From: Medicago truncatula
Taxonomy: Eukaryota; Streptophyta; Magnoliopsida; Fabales; Fabaceae
DNA: 64,000 nt
Assembly: GCF_003473485.1 (NCBI RefSeq)
Contig: NC_053049.1
Location: 12,338,001 to 12,402,000 of the forward strand
Reading direction: 5' to 3'
How positions within the stretch are numbered: position 1 is the stretch's first letter; the number at the start of each line of letters is the position of its first letter. Both the position numbers and the translations under genes were made by a program. Below, piece after piece: positions 21,400 through 36,306 of the stretch. The notes below the pieces were generated by a model. That model saw only the letters and a list, made by a program, of their open reading frames with translations, was not told where the DNA came from and did no database searches.

Positions 21400-22090
21400 A
21401 GATATTGGTACGAAAGTACCCCATCTTTGTTGATGATTAATACTTCATTCGTTTTAAAATATTTATATGCATATCAAAAATTGTAAAAATGTTGTCAAAA
21501 GACATAACATTTTTATAAAAATAGCTTGTTTTTTCTTTTGAAAGATACCAAAATACCAAAAAATGTTAACTACTTTTAATTTCTTGTCGAATGTAGGATA
21601 TGATGATTTGAAAGTAATGTTCATAGTAATAATTAAGGATGCTATTGAAAAAAGACAATTAATTACACGTTAAAAAGTAAGAACGACATTTATTTTAAAA
21701 TATTTTTTTCTCTAAAGTGGTACTCGTTTTTAAAGTGATGAAGAATTTTATCAGAACTATTTTTATGAATCTCTTCTTCCAGTTATGTTTTTTCGCTAGG
21801 TACCGCAATCGTAATTTAAAACATCATCGGTGACAAAGTCATTCGTAAATCACATTCAGTATCAATAACCCAAAACGACAAAGATGTAAAAAAGAAAATG
21901 ACTTTAAACTTCTATGTCCTTGTGGATTTCATTAATATTGATGGTGATTCATGGATGACAAGTCATCAACAACAAATAAAAGTTTAAAGGATAAGATAAA
22001 AGGACCTACTAGTATTAAGCAATACTTTTGTTATAATATTTTTAAAGTTTTAAAGGAGAAATTGGTTTAAATAAATTCTAAAAAAAAAAA
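21400..22090. other. Intergenic, no gene recognised
   Basis: AT-rich sequence without coding signal or clear repeats. Confidence 0.4.
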
Positions 22091-22447
22091 GGCTTAATTG
22101 CACTTTTCCCCCCTATCTTTTGCCAATTGTGCGATTTTGCACCTCCTCTTTTTTTTTGAGCGATTTTGCACCCCATCTTTTTGCCCCCTTTCAGATTTTG
22201 CACCCCATCTTTGTGTTCAATTGCACTTTTGCCCCTTATCTTTTTGCTAACTGTGCGATTTTGCACCCTCACTTATATTTTTTGAGCGATTTTGCACCCT
22301 ATCTTTTGCCCATTTTCCCCTCTTTTAATGATGATTTTGAACAAAACACAGTTGACAAAAGATAGGGTGGAAAATCGCTCAAAAAAAAAGAGGGGGTGCA
22401 AAATCGCACAATTAACAAAAGATAAGGGGGAAAAGTGCAATTAAGCC
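22091..22447. mobile_element. MITE with ggcttaattgcacttt ends, internal duplication
   Basis: The left end ggcttaattgcacttttc and the right end ending gaaaagtgcaattaagcc are inverted copies. The left half is itself duplicated: gcgattttgcaccc and tttgccccttatct units occur several times. The ends resemble those of the Mutator-like element at 19801. The C-rich open frames here are repeat translations. Confidence 0.82.
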
Positions 22448-22466
22448 AAAAAAAAAATATAACCCA

Positions 22467-22590
22467 TTAGGGTTGTTCTTGTGGTATTGGCTTGGGACCT
22501 GAGAGTGTGCCCCTCCTCGAGGTCTCAGATTCGATTTTCTCCGATGTCAATTTAAGCTGACTAATTTAGCTTCTTCAAAAAAAAAAATTA
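22467..22590 (+). mobile_element. Probable tRNA-derived SINE (second family)
   Basis: The sequence has a box A-like start (cttgtggtattggcttggga), a box B-like gtctcagattcgattttc, and ends in poly(A) after gcttcttc. Boundaries and target duplication are not certain. Confidence 0.5.
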
Positions 22591-23319
22591 ACATTTAGTT
22601 ATGTCTTTTTTAAATAATAAAATCATAATACCCCCAAAAAATTGTAAAAATGCTTAAAATAATAAGCAATTTGGATCTACAATAATAAGGTATATGGTGG
22701 ACCACCTTGAATCATGGTCCACATTAGATATTTGATGTTAAAAACTAACGGAGAGGATCAAAACGGTAAACGTAGAAAATTTACGAGACAAAATTGAGAC
22801 AATTTATAGTTACGGGACCAAAGTGAAAATCAAAAATAAATTAAGGGATCAAAAGAAGAGATATTAATTTTAGTAGATATGCTATTTTTATTATGCCAAA
22901 ATTTCTTACAATAAATATCAAGTCAAAATTTCTGACAATAAATATCAAGTTTACTAAATTCAACATTATCGATTACTCGTCTATAACATAAGTTCAAAAT
23001 AATTTCTTTACTAAGTTCTAAAAAAATATCATTTTCAATATATAAAATAATTTTCTTTTAATATATAAAAAACTACTCTTTCTTGAACAATTCAAATCAA
23101 AATAGTCAATATATATTATTATTTACTATTGATATCAGTTAATTTTCTGGTTACCTACAATGTTTTATCAACATAATATTAAAATTGCGTCAAAAAAATA
23201 CATAATATTAAAACTTTCTTTTCAATTTTATTCTCAAATAATCCTTCAAAAAAAAATTATTCTCAAATAAATTTTGCCACCCAGGTATTCTCCACGTAAA
23301 AAATAACATAAACGGTGGT
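22591..23319. other. Intergenic, no gene recognised
   Basis: AT-rich sequence with several degenerate short repeats. A block at 22730-22860 with gggaccaaagtgaaaatc-like wording looks like half of a decayed long-inverted-repeat MITE. Confidence 0.35.
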
Positions 23320-23523
23320 CGGTCCATTATAAACAGCTCATGCATGCATGCCAACCGCGGAATTTGTCTGCAACTAATACAAAGTCAAAGTCTTCAACGA
23401 AAACGTATATTTTGCTTTTTCAAACCAAATTTCAATTACATTGAAACCACAAACCAATTACACTCGTATTTCTCTCCCTCTTTCTCATCACTTTCCATAT
23501 CAAAATCCCAAACCTTAACCTTA

Positions 23524-23532
23524 TTATATATT
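23524..23532 (+). promoter_or_regulatory. TATA box of C2 gene 23657
   Basis: A ttatatatt motif lies 133 bp before the start codon, as in copy 7971. Confidence 0.6.
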
Positions 23533-23656
23533 CACACAACTTATAACATAACACCTCAATTCACTCACAATAAACTTGAAGGACATAACAATATCCATTC
23601 ATTCTTACACCAGCTAACAGGAAGTTTTATTCACAACTAACATTAAATTCTCTACT

Positions 23657-24211
23657 ATGGGTGTAGCCTCACGCACATTAGAAATCACGGTTATATCCGG
23701 CGAAAATATTCATGTAACCGAAGATGCATACGTTGTCGTTCGAGGTGAGTCTCTTAATTGTTACACAACGAAGACGCTGAAAGATAACAACGATAATTGT
23801 GGAAAAAATTCGAGTTTCCTTTCATGGAATGAAAAGTTTTTGTTGAACATGCCATTGCATGCAAGGTCAATTACGTTTGAGGTGCAATGCAAGAAGTTTA
23901 AAAGTGTTCGTCCTATTGGGGTAGCAAGAATTGGCGTTTCGGATTTTCTCAATGGCGCCGTGCCGGAAAATTGTTCGCAAATTTTGAGTTATAAATTGAG
24001 GGATTGGGAAGGGAGGCAAAATGGAGTTATTCATTTCAGTGTGAGGGTGGTTGTGCCGGAGGAAAGATCAGTTACCGTGGCGGAGAAGCAAACGGTGATG
24101 CATGGAAAGAATTGTGGTGGCCGGTTAACTGGAATGGATGTTGGTGTCAAGAACTGTAATGGTGTTGCTATTGGTTTTCCCTTTTGGTGGAATTACCCTA
24201 ACATTATTTAA
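23657..24211 (+). CDS. BAP-like small C2-domain protein, copy 4
   Basis: A single-exon gene for 184 residues, starting MGVASRTLEITVISGEN and ending FWWNYPNII. The C2 core is intact. It is almost identical in sequence and flanks to copy 7971, but keeps the Trp codon that is TGA there. A minor feature is KNCNG in the region where most copies have KNSNG. Calcium-binding Asp residues are mostly absent, as in the other plus-strand copies. About 1.3 kb downstream lies the convergent minus-strand paralogue 25539-26096, a tail-to-tail pair that seems to be the ancestral unit of the cluster. Confidence 0.87.
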   Translation: MGVASRTLEITVISGENIHVTEDAYVVVRGESLNCYTTKTLKDNNDNCGKNSSFLSWNEKFLLNMPLHARSITFEVQCKKFKSVRPIGVARIGVSDFLNGAVPENCSQILSYKLRDWEGRQNGVIHFSVRVVVPEERSVTVAEKQTVMHGKNCGGRLTGMDVGVKNCNGVAIGFPFWWNYPNII

Positions 24212-24465
24212 GATTTGTATTTTTTACATTATTTAATTTTTTTGCATGCTTGTCAAAGATTGATAAAGTCAATTTTTGAATGGGGGCATACAATACTATT
24301 GTACTATTTCATTTCTCAAGTTTTAATTTCTTGAAAATACCAACATTATTAACATAGAGTTACTTATTTGTTTTCTTTGTAAGTTCCTGTTTATTTTCTA
24401 ATTGAATTTAACATCTCGGAAAGAAAAATTAACAGCTAATAAGAAGTAGACTAAAATGCAATTTT

Positions 24466-25120
24466 CCTCAAGCTCTTCAAGCCACCCTTAGAATATCTCC
24501 TATTTGAACCACCAATTTCCAAACATTGACCGGAATTATCATGAATGGGAGGAAGAAAATGGGTACACTACCGAGAACTAAATTCATGAGCACAATTCTT
24601 TCACCAAGACTAACATACATGTTATGTCAAGAAAGAACTACGTCTACTCTATAGTAGATGAGGAGAAATACTTACTTGGTCACAAGACCAAATGTATAGA
24701 ATTTAGGCGCACATACAATGATGCACTTGTCTCTAAAATGTCTCTTTGTATGTGTGCCTAAACACTATACATTATATCTTGTGAATAAAACACTATATAT
24801 TTGTCTCTTCTAACTAAACGACTCCTTCATACAGTTGTGTGCAAGTGTAAGTTATATGTCCCACGTCAGATAAAAAAGTAAATGTTGAATATCTTAAAAG
24901 TAAAATGACACATAAACTCAAGTCTTAAGGTTTTGGATAAGAGTGTAGTGTCTCTCTCACTTGTGTGGTTGTTCTAGCCTCTATGTGGGTGGTTCCCATA
25001 ACTCCTCTCAATAACCCAACAATACATACTAATTAATCTCTCCGGTAAACACTCCCTTCTCTTTTCCACTTTTTGCATTCTAGTTCTAGGATATAGTTCT
25101 CTTCTCAATCACCAAAATAT
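24466..25120. other. Intergenic between convergent C2 genes, no gene seen
   Basis: No coding signal. A partial inverted repeat around tttaggcgcacatac and gtatgtgtgcctaaac (24703-24765) may be a decayed MITE. Confidence 0.4.
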
Positions 25121-25126
25121 AAAGAG

Positions 25127-25308
25127 GAGTGTTATTTGAACAACCATTTTTGTTGACAACTTGTGGGACAGCTTAAATATACAAAGAAATATGAGTATTG
25201 TCACAAAAACCAAAACAATAAAGAGAGAAAGTAAAAACAAAATATGAGTATGAGAGAGAAAGTTGTCACAAACGTTGTCCAAAAATGGTTGTTCAAATAT
25301 CATTTCTC
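25127..25308. mobile_element. Short MITE
   Basis: The left end gagtgttatttgaacaacca is matched by the complement of the right end (tggttgttcaaatatcattt then ctc), and a second paired block, gttgacaac and gttgtcacaa, lies further in. About 182 bp, no coding capacity. Confidence 0.75.
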
Positions 25309-25538
25309 AAACATAAAACACCTGAAGGCATATATTGATGGTGTATATATTTTTTTGACAAATTAAAAACAACAAAATATATTTAATCTTATATTGGTAT
25401 ATATATACAAGGGAAAACCTTCTTTTTTATTGTCACACCAAACTAAAATAATTAAAACAAAATATCTATATACCTTCTTGTATATAAGAATAAAATACAA
25501 ATATCAATCTTTTGCAGCAGTTTTGTTTTTACAACACA

Positions 25539-26096
25539 TTACTTTCGACGGACAAAAGAGAAAAGAGAATAACCTAAGAGAAACAAAAAACCCAAAACTG
25601 GAATCCCAATGACAACATGATTTGAATTCTTCTCATCCTTCAACCCCACATCCTCGATACCTTGTTCTTTTTCTACACACAAATTACCTTCTTGTGTCAC
25701 CCTTCTCACACTAAAATTAATAACACCATTTTTCCTACCATCCCAATCCCTCAACCCATAATTCAAAGTTTGAACACCACTTTGCAACGACGAATCGTCA
25801 CCAAGAAAATCCGAAAGAGCTATCCTAGCCACTCCAATTGGATGAGCTCCTTTATACTTCTTGCATTGTACCTCAAACGTCACTGATTTTGCATGTGATG
25901 GAATATCTAATAAGAATTTTTCGTTCCATGAAAGTAAACCCTCATTTTCCTTCACCATTTTTGTCGTGCAAGAGTTGAGAGATTCGGCACGAACAACAAC
26001 ATAGATATCATCTCCCTTTGAATTTCGATCAACGCTTATGTTTTGTCCGGAAATAATGGTGATTTCTAATGTGTGTGCTGGTTGTTTTCCTTCCAT
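25539..26096 (-). CDS. BAP-like C2-domain protein with hydrophobic tail
   Basis: A single-exon gene for 185 residues. I place the start at the ATG giving MEGKQPAHTLEIT, because the upstream codons in the longer frame begin with TTG. The C2 domain covers about residues 8-130: LEITIISGQNISVDRNSKGDDIYVVV in two strands, LLSWNEKFLLDI, VTFEVQCKKYKGAHPIGVARI. The first loop keeps several Asp residues, unlike the plus-strand paralogues. The last 25 residues form a hydrophobic stretch (VVIGIPVLGFLFLLGYSLF) followed by a basic end, FVRRK, which looks like a C-terminal tail anchor. This suggests membrane attachment; the plus-strand copies keep the preceding VAIGIP but then diverge to a short polar tail. 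BAP-like function is inferred. Confidence 0.87.
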   Translation of the reverse strand: MEGKQPAHTLEITIISGQNISVDRNSKGDDIYVVVRAESLNSCTTKMVKENEGLLSWNEKFLLDIPSHAKSVTFEVQCKKYKGAHPIGVARIALSDFLGDDSSLQSGVQTLNYGLRDWDGRKNGVINFSVRRVTQEGNLCVEKEQGIEDVGLKDEKNSNHVVIGIPVLGFLFLLGYSLFSFVRRK

Positions 26097-26119
26097 TTCT
26101 ATGAGATTTTTTGTGTACA

Positions 26120-26790
26120 ATAGGTAACAAATTGTTATTATAAGAAATATAAAGAGATAGAGAGTATGGTTTAGGAATGATTATTTGAGATGAAAATGTT
26201 GGAAGAGGGTATAAGTAATGGGATTTGATGAGAAAATATGAGGAAAAGAAGGAAGAAATAACTAAATTATTTGTTTTTTTTTAATGGAATTTTTTTTTGA
26301 ATTGAACTAAATTAATTGTTTAATTAATATTTATAAATGATGCATTTATTTTTTGTAAGAAAAAAAAAATATTGTTGTCATGAAATTGCAAGGTAAATTT
26401 ACGTGACTAATTTGTAAAAAAAAAAAGTAGGTATTGTGTTGACCCTGACCTTGATTTTTAGTATTAAATTTACGTGACTAATTTGGAAATATCTTAGAAA
26501 TTAAACTTTCGTGTGGCATTAGAAGCACGTAACAATGTTAACAATTAACATTACAATTTAACGAAGTGTTTCTCTTTACGTGTGTTTTGGATGTGGACTC
26601 ATTCAAGAGTCTTCTCATTTTTGCATGTGTAACTACTTTTGGATGAAATTTCTTTGGGCTCACGTAACCGTTGTACTTTGATTTTTTGGATTTTTCAAAT
26701 GATTTTACAAGTTAGGTACAAGACAATTTCCAGACACAACACAGCTTGAATGAAAATCCATATGTTACGCTCCGAAGATTGTTGAGTTGT
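26120..26790 (-). promoter_or_regulatory. Leader and upstream region of gene 25539
   Basis: The block at 26160-26240 (gattatttgagatgaaaatg, then ggaagaggg) is the leader that is repeated at 1420-1510 and forms both arms of the hairpin at 6775-7075. The block at 26590-26790 recurs at 14930-15150, and related wording is found at 2090-2230 and 3960-4090. No TATA box could be chosen with confidence. Confidence 0.5.
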
Positions 26791-26799
26791 TGCCATATG

Positions 26800-27610
26800 C
26801 CAAACATTATGCGATCTAAGGTTGTGTCTAGTGGACGGTTGTATTGGTCAATTAGGTTAGTTGATCTTTAAACCGAATATAGAGTTTTAAAAATAAAGGT
26901 CGCATGTGTGAGAATGATACATTAAACCATAGAGATAGAGAGTGGGTTTATCTTTCTTTCTTTTTTGCACGTAATGGGTAGCCTCTGCACGCAACTGCAA
27001 AGACTAATATCTCGAGTCGGGTAAAATTACAGCAGATAAAAAAAAAATTCTCTTAAGAGATTAAACATTGTTGCATTCTTAGAGTTGGATTTGAACTCAG
27101 GAACTTTGGTTAAACTGAAAGAGACCATTACTATCTCATCCAAATGTATCATCTTCATTCTTATCGTACTTAAATGGGTCGCAAGTATAGACATCACTCA
27201 TTTATGATTGATCGGGAAACAAGAAAAATTTGGTCAAAAATATTTTCCGCCTAAAATTGAAATCAAGTTATCACAAACATTCCATTCTAGGGTGAACTCA
27301 TCAACCACTTAGTTTGTAGCACAGTTCATGTTAAAGACAATGTTTCTGTTCAAATGATATAAGTTTTCCTTTTCAAAAAAACTTAATACTATTCTATTAT
27401 TCATATACTAATAATTGGTATATTTTAATTTGAATAAAACAGTAATACATTATTCAGTAATTATTTTCATTAGTCCAAACACTTTTAACTCATTATATAT
27501 AAAAATATTAAAAAAAGGCATTTAATATAACACTATTTTCAGTTCTCATATTCAATTGTCTGTTATTATTTTGCAAAAAAAAAATAAAATTGATTAAATG
27601 AAATAATTTT
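26800..27610. other. Intergenic, no gene recognised
   Basis: AT-rich sequence, no coding signal. Confidence 0.4.
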
Positions 27611-27616
27611 TTTATC

Positions 27617-27755
27617 ATTATTATTTTGCAAAAAAATACTAAAGTTAATGGAATGGTATTTTATAAATGATATCTTTAGGTGAAATTAATTAATATTTAC
27701 TTATATTATAAAATACCATTCCATTAACTTTAGTATTTTTTTTGCAAAATAATAA
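27617..27755. repeat. Inverted repeat, about 50-bp arms
   Basis: The left arm (attattttgcaaaaaaatac to ggtattttataa, about 27619-27666) and the right arm (27706-27755) are near-perfect inverted copies around a spacer of about 40 bp. It is probably a small foldback MITE upstream of C2 gene 28510. Confidence 0.8.
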
Positions 27756-28380
27756 TAATAAAAAAAATTAGTTTATTTAATAAAAAAATCTATATGTGGT
27801 TTTATTTTCTTAAGAATCATTCATTTTATTCTCAGGAAATAAGTTTGATAATTTGAAAAGTATAATTGATGTTTTAATTACATTAAAAGATTAAATGACA
27901 CAATATTATCTAATCTTTTGATTACAAAGTCTACTATTTTTACTTATATATATAGCAGACTAGCAAATCCAAATCCAAATCCAGGAGACCAGAGAAGTAA
28001 TAGTTTGTTATACGTGCTCTATTATTTTAAATATATTAGGTGTGGAAAAATTCATACCAGTTATTTTTTATTAACATTTGGTTTACAAATTTAGTCTCAG
28101 ATAAATAATTCACCTCATATCACAAGCAATTTCACACGAAAAAAACAACATAAATGGTCGGTATTTCATCTCAAAAATATCAACCAAACAGCGTATTAGC
28201 GGATATATCCAAGGAATTGTTTTGTGCTGCAAGTTATACAAAGTCAAAGTCATCAACGAAAACGTATATTTGCTTTTTCAAACCAAATTTCAAATACACT
28301 GAAACTACACACCAATTACACTCTCTTTCTTTCCCTCTTTCTCGTCACTTTCCAAATCAAAATCTCTAAACTTAAGCTTA

Positions 28381-28389
28381 TTATATATT
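28381..28389 (+). promoter_or_regulatory. TATA box of C2 gene 28510
   Basis: A ttatatatt motif lies 129 bp before the chosen start codon, in the shared promoter context. Confidence 0.6.
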
Positions 28390-28509
28390 CACACAACTTA
28401 TTACATAACACCTCAATTCCATCAAAACAAGATTGAAGAACATAGCAATATACAATCATTCTTAAAGTACTAACACACATTTGTGCACAACACTATTAAA
28501 TTCTATACG

Positions 28510-29061
28510 ATGGGTGTAGCCTCACATACATTAGAAATAACGGTTATATCCGGGGAAAATATTCATGTAATTGAGGATGCATATGTTGTTGTTCGAGGTG
28601 AGTCTCTTAATTGTTACACGACGAAGACAGTGAAAGATAACGATGATTGTAGGAAAAACTCGAGTTTTCTTTCATGGAATGAGAAGTTTTTATTAAACAT
28701 GCCATTGCATGCAAGGTCAATCACGTTTGAGGTGCAATGCAAGAAGTTTAAAAGTGTTCGTCCTATTGGGGTGGCAAGAATCGCCGTTTCGGATATTCTA
28801 AACGGGGCTGAATCGGAAAATTGTTCACGAATTTTGAGTTATAAATTGAGAGATTGGGAAGGGAGGCAAAATGGAGTTATTCATTTTGGTGTGAAGGTGG
28901 TTGCGCCAGAGGAAAGATCGGTTACGGTGGCGGAAAAGGAAACACTGGCGGATGGGAAGAGTTATGGTGATCGGTTAACTGGAATTGATGTTGGTACCAA
29001 GAACTCTAATGGAGGTGTTATTGGTATTCCTTTTAGGTGGAATTACCCCGGCATTGTTTAA
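28510..29061 (+). CDS. BAP-like small C2-domain protein, copy 5
   Basis: A single-exon gene for 183 residues. The open frame extends nine codons upstream to a GTG, but the first ATG gives MGVASHTLEITVISGEN, which aligns with all paralogues, so that start is used. The C2 core is intact, with small differences: VIEDAYVVV for VTEDAYVVV, CRKNSS for CGKNSS, and a tail of RWNYPGIV in place of WWNYPNII. It shares the SDILNG and SENCSRIL variant with copy 11882. It is the last C2 gene of the array in this window. Confidence 0.86.
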   Translation: MGVASHTLEITVISGENIHVIEDAYVVVRGESLNCYTTKTVKDNDDCRKNSSFLSWNEKFLLNMPLHARSITFEVQCKKFKSVRPIGVARIAVSDILNGAESENCSRILSYKLRDWEGRQNGVIHFGVKVVAPEERSVTVAEKETLADGKSYGDRLTGIDVGTKNSNGGVIGIPFRWNYPGIV

Positions 29062-29099
29062 AGATTTGTATTTTTAACATTATATCATTTTTTTATGTA

Positions 29100-30360
29100 T
29101 GTTTGTCAAAGATTTATGAAGTCGATTTTAATGTATAAGTATACTATTAAAAGAAGATTTATAAGAAGTAAAACGTCCTTATCCACAACAAAGAGAGAAA
29201 AATGAAAATAAAAATAAAGAGTGAAGACTGATGAAGGATTTTCAACAAGAGGCGGAAAAACTATGGCTTTGGAATTGTCACGGTTGGCAACAGAATTGGG
29301 AGTGTAATGTGAGGTATCAAACTATACAGGGCATCAATGGGAGGATCTATGTATGAAATAGTGCAAATTATAGTCAAGAAACCCGATTTTTTTTTTTTGT
29401 ATTAGTATGGTTCAAATTATTATATAATTAAGATTGGGTTGTTCAAATGTTCAGATTTCAAATGAGGAAGATTTCATAGACACGTTACTTTTGCATTCAG
29501 ACAAAAGAATAATGTGTATCATTGACGCTTAGATTGTGCTTCCAAATCACAATTTCTCCCAAAATATGGTGTTTTGGAGGTGAATGTGATAGAGATGGTG
29601 AGTTTTGGGAAGCATACACACACAAGAATGGATCAAATATACGGATGTGGGAAAACATGCTCCAGATTATATAATACGAATTGGGATTTTTTCAAGAAAA
29701 GGGTTAGCATGCCATGGAGAGGTCGAAAAGAAGAACTAACCATTTGGGATTTCATAATTCGAATACGCCTCATATTATAAAATTTGAACGGGGTAAGTTA
29801 GGCAAAATAAAAGGCGCGCGAGAAGCTACGATGGTGTGAAAAGAAATTCTCTAAGATGTGTGCAGATGTACATTGTCCTCCTAATTTTCGAAGAAAAAAA
29901 GATTGAAACTTGAAAATGTCTATGATGGAAATTAAGGAGTTCTAATTCCATTTATTTAGAGTATCATCCATTTAGTCCATTTTTATGGTCATGGATGCAA
30001 GACACGTGGCCAAGTAACTTCTAAGGGATGTGATTTAAAATTAAGAAATAAATAATTATTTAATAAATTAAATAACTAGTTCACATTTCTCTATTCTCTT
30101 CACTCACGATTGTAACCATTCCCTCTTCATGTGTCTTGGTAACTGTGGTTCAGACTAACACAACCCCAAAAAAATGAGTTTGTGAGGTGATGATTACCTC
30201 CACTTATAAACACATGTTCATATCATCTTTTGTTTGATGTGGAACTTTAACATGATGCACACTGCCAAATTCACACCTCTTATCTCTTTCTCTCATCGGC
30301 AACGATAAGAATAATATATGATGATGATACATATAGTATATTCTCAGAATTGACCAACAA
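29100..30360. other. Intergenic, no gene recognised
   Basis: A 68-codon frame at 29574-29780 has no recognisable domain. Nothing else is supported before the tRNA. Confidence 0.4.
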
Positions 30361-30362
30361 GA

Positions 30363-30433
30363 GCACCAGTGGTCTAGTGGTAGAATAGTACCCTGCCACG
30401 GTACAGACCCGGGTTCGATTCCCGGCTGGTGCA
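30363..30433 (+). tRNA. tRNA-Gly (anticodon GCC)
   Basis: The 71-nt sequence folds as a cloverleaf. The acceptor stem is gcaccag paired with ctggtgc, the anticodon stem-loop is gtacc-ctgccac-ggtac with anticodon GCC at 30395-30397, and the T arm has cccgg-gttcgat-tcccgg. Box A (tggtctagtgg) and box B (ggttcgattcc) are intact, and a T-rich stretch follows further downstream (30531). It has no intron and is probably functional. Confidence 0.97.
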
Positions 30434-31724
30434 ATTCGTGAAGGAGCAATGATGATAATGTTTGTGGTGTTGGGTAACATCACCTATCCTCAAATAATGG
30501 ATGACATATACACCCCTGAGCTCCTTCTTTGTTTTTTTTTATTTTTTTTTTATTTTGACAAATAGAAGCCATATTTTTCTGGTATAGAAGGCATATTAAG
30601 AGTAACAACAAAACTAATGGATTTTCACTGATTAATCCCTACATTTGTCCTTAATATTCATTCTTTTATTAATCCTTTTTTGTGGTAGCGTGTACATTGA
30701 TATTTGAAAACCATATACAATAAAAGAGGTACAACAGATCTTACAAAGCATTGTCTACACTAGATTACACTCTGTCACTATTTTTCTTCCATTGTCTTTC
30801 TCCTTCGTTTTTCCACTATCAGAGTCCTACCCTTCCCATCTATTTGAAAAGGTGGAAGGACCGAGCCCCGACAAGGTGAGGTAAACAGCTGAATCACATT
30901 GTGTCGATCTCCACTCAGTGGAATGGACGTCACATTCTGACACTCGGTTTTATCTCAAGAACCATGGAAACAACAATGATGGGAAAAGACAGAATCAATT
31001 GGAATTGAGGTTGATTAAGAGATCACTATCAAGAAGAATCATTAGCCTCCTTTTAGGCCGCACCGCCCCATGACTGCTGCGAAGACATTTTATTAGAGTA
31101 ACATAACAAGAAAACAAGTTGCACATAAAAATCACCTATGCACGTTGCATCATAAATATCACTGTTTTTCAAACATAGTCTTTCACATAACTTTCAGAGT
31201 TTTATACACAATCGATGATTGTACGCCAATCCACAAGTTAAATCCATTACAACCAAACATCAGAGGCAAATATAAAGAATATATTATCGTTGTTTTTGGT
31301 AAATATAAATGAATAAAGGATTCGTAGAAAAGTGGTGCCAACTAAATTGAAAATCAATCTAGGTTTCATTTTAAGGAATAAACGAACTTGAACTATATAG
31401 AAACATAATTACATAATTGTTAGAAGTCGCTATCTTTCAGAACCTAAACATAAATAATCATAAACTACTACTACAAAGGGGTTTACAATCCAAACACTTA
31501 CAACAACAGGTAAAGTGTCACTTTATCCATGCTATTGTCACCTACATGTCTTCATTGTCTTGATTTTGATTGTCTTCACTTTATGAGTTATATAGTCACA
31601 ATGGTGAAGGCTGGACAAAAGACTTTGACGGGCAGGAAGCATTGAAGGCGTCTGAGGGTATTCAAGTCATTTAAAACCAATTTACAATACCCTTATAGAT
31701 ATTACAGTGACTGAATTCATCAAT
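30434..31724. other. Intergenic plus probable 3-prime UTR of the kinase gene
   Basis: No coding frame is supported. The several hundred bases just below the kinase stop codon (about 31400-31724) are probably its untranslated trailer; the polyadenylation site cannot be fixed by eye. Confidence 0.45.
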
Positions 31725-35323
<3,599 letters not shown>

Positions 35324-35888
35324 GGTTACTAAATTCACTCACAACCCAAAAACCTAAACCCTAATATCCTCAATTCCCACCCAAAAAAAATCAAATAAAT
35401 TATCACAGTTCAAAAAGAGAGAAACCCAATTTTCCCTCTCCTCACAAAGAAGAAACCAAAAAACAAAAAAACAGAAATCAATTTGAAAAAAAAAAAAAAA
35501 AAGCTGAAGACAATGCAACGAAAGATACGAGGTTGTTCTTTTTTTCTCTCTCTTATTGCTTTGTTCTCTCGCAGGTGGTCTTTTTTTCTTTGTTTTTGTT
35601 ATTTAATTAAATGGAAAAATAAATGTCTGAGTTTTTATTTTTCTACGGTCAAACACAATGATTCTAAGTTTCAAATATTTTGTACGTTAGTCAAACGCGT
35701 AATCTTGACCGTTGGTGGGTCCCGTTTGGACAGTCAAGATGTTTTGGATTCGCGGTTGGGTTTGGTACGTAGTTGTCGTGGAAATGGTCTTTGGTTTTGT
35801 GTTTAATTACGGTAGAGGGATTCTTGGACATAGATTCGGTGATTAAATGGAATATCCAATAGTGGTTTAGCATTACAAATCTAATTTG

Positions 35889-35893
<5 letters not shown>

Positions 35894-35919
<26 letters not shown>
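35894..35919. repeat. AT microsatellite
   Basis: A run of alternating T and A. Other short AT runs lie at 36085-36095 and 36291-36306, beside MITE ends. Confidence 0.85.
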
Positions 35920-36096
35920 ATTCAAATTTGCGGTTAACAATTTTTGCGATAATTTTCTCTTTCATATTCACATCATGTTTTTACATTCTTTCTCTTTTGT
36001 TTTGATTTCACTGCCAATACATACTTTTCTTTGTAAATTTATGGTTGTTTAAAAAATTGTCACATAAATAGTTGTTACACACACACATATATATAA

Positions 36097-36292
36097 GGGT
36101 TATGCTAGAAGTCACCCATGAAGGTGTCTTTTAGCAACCCACACCCCACACCTCAAGGTGTGATTTCCACTTTTTAGTTATAACTTTGCTAAAAGACACC
36201 TTCATAAAATTTAATTGGTATCTTTTAACAAATGCTAATAGAATAACTTGCTAAAAGACACATTCATAAAAGGTGTCTTATAGCAAAATCCT
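36097..36292. mobile_element. Short MITE with gggttatgctagaag and tagcaaaatcct ends
   Basis: The right end complement (aggattttgctataagacac) resembles the left end, and internal blocks gctaaaagacacc and ggtgtcttttagc recur in both orientations. The ends are imperfect and the insertion lies in AT microsatellite, so the target duplication is unclear. Confidence 0.55.
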
Positions 36293-36306
36293 ATATATAT
36301 ATATAT

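Noticed and set aside
22078-22365. Overlapping frames on both strands
   Set aside because: They are translations of the duplicated MITE ends at 22091-22447.
29574-29780. 68-codon frame
   Set aside because: No domain, paralogue or regulatory context.
30204-30483. Minus-strand frames across the tRNA
   Set aside because: They are antisense translations of the tRNA-Gly gene and its flanks.
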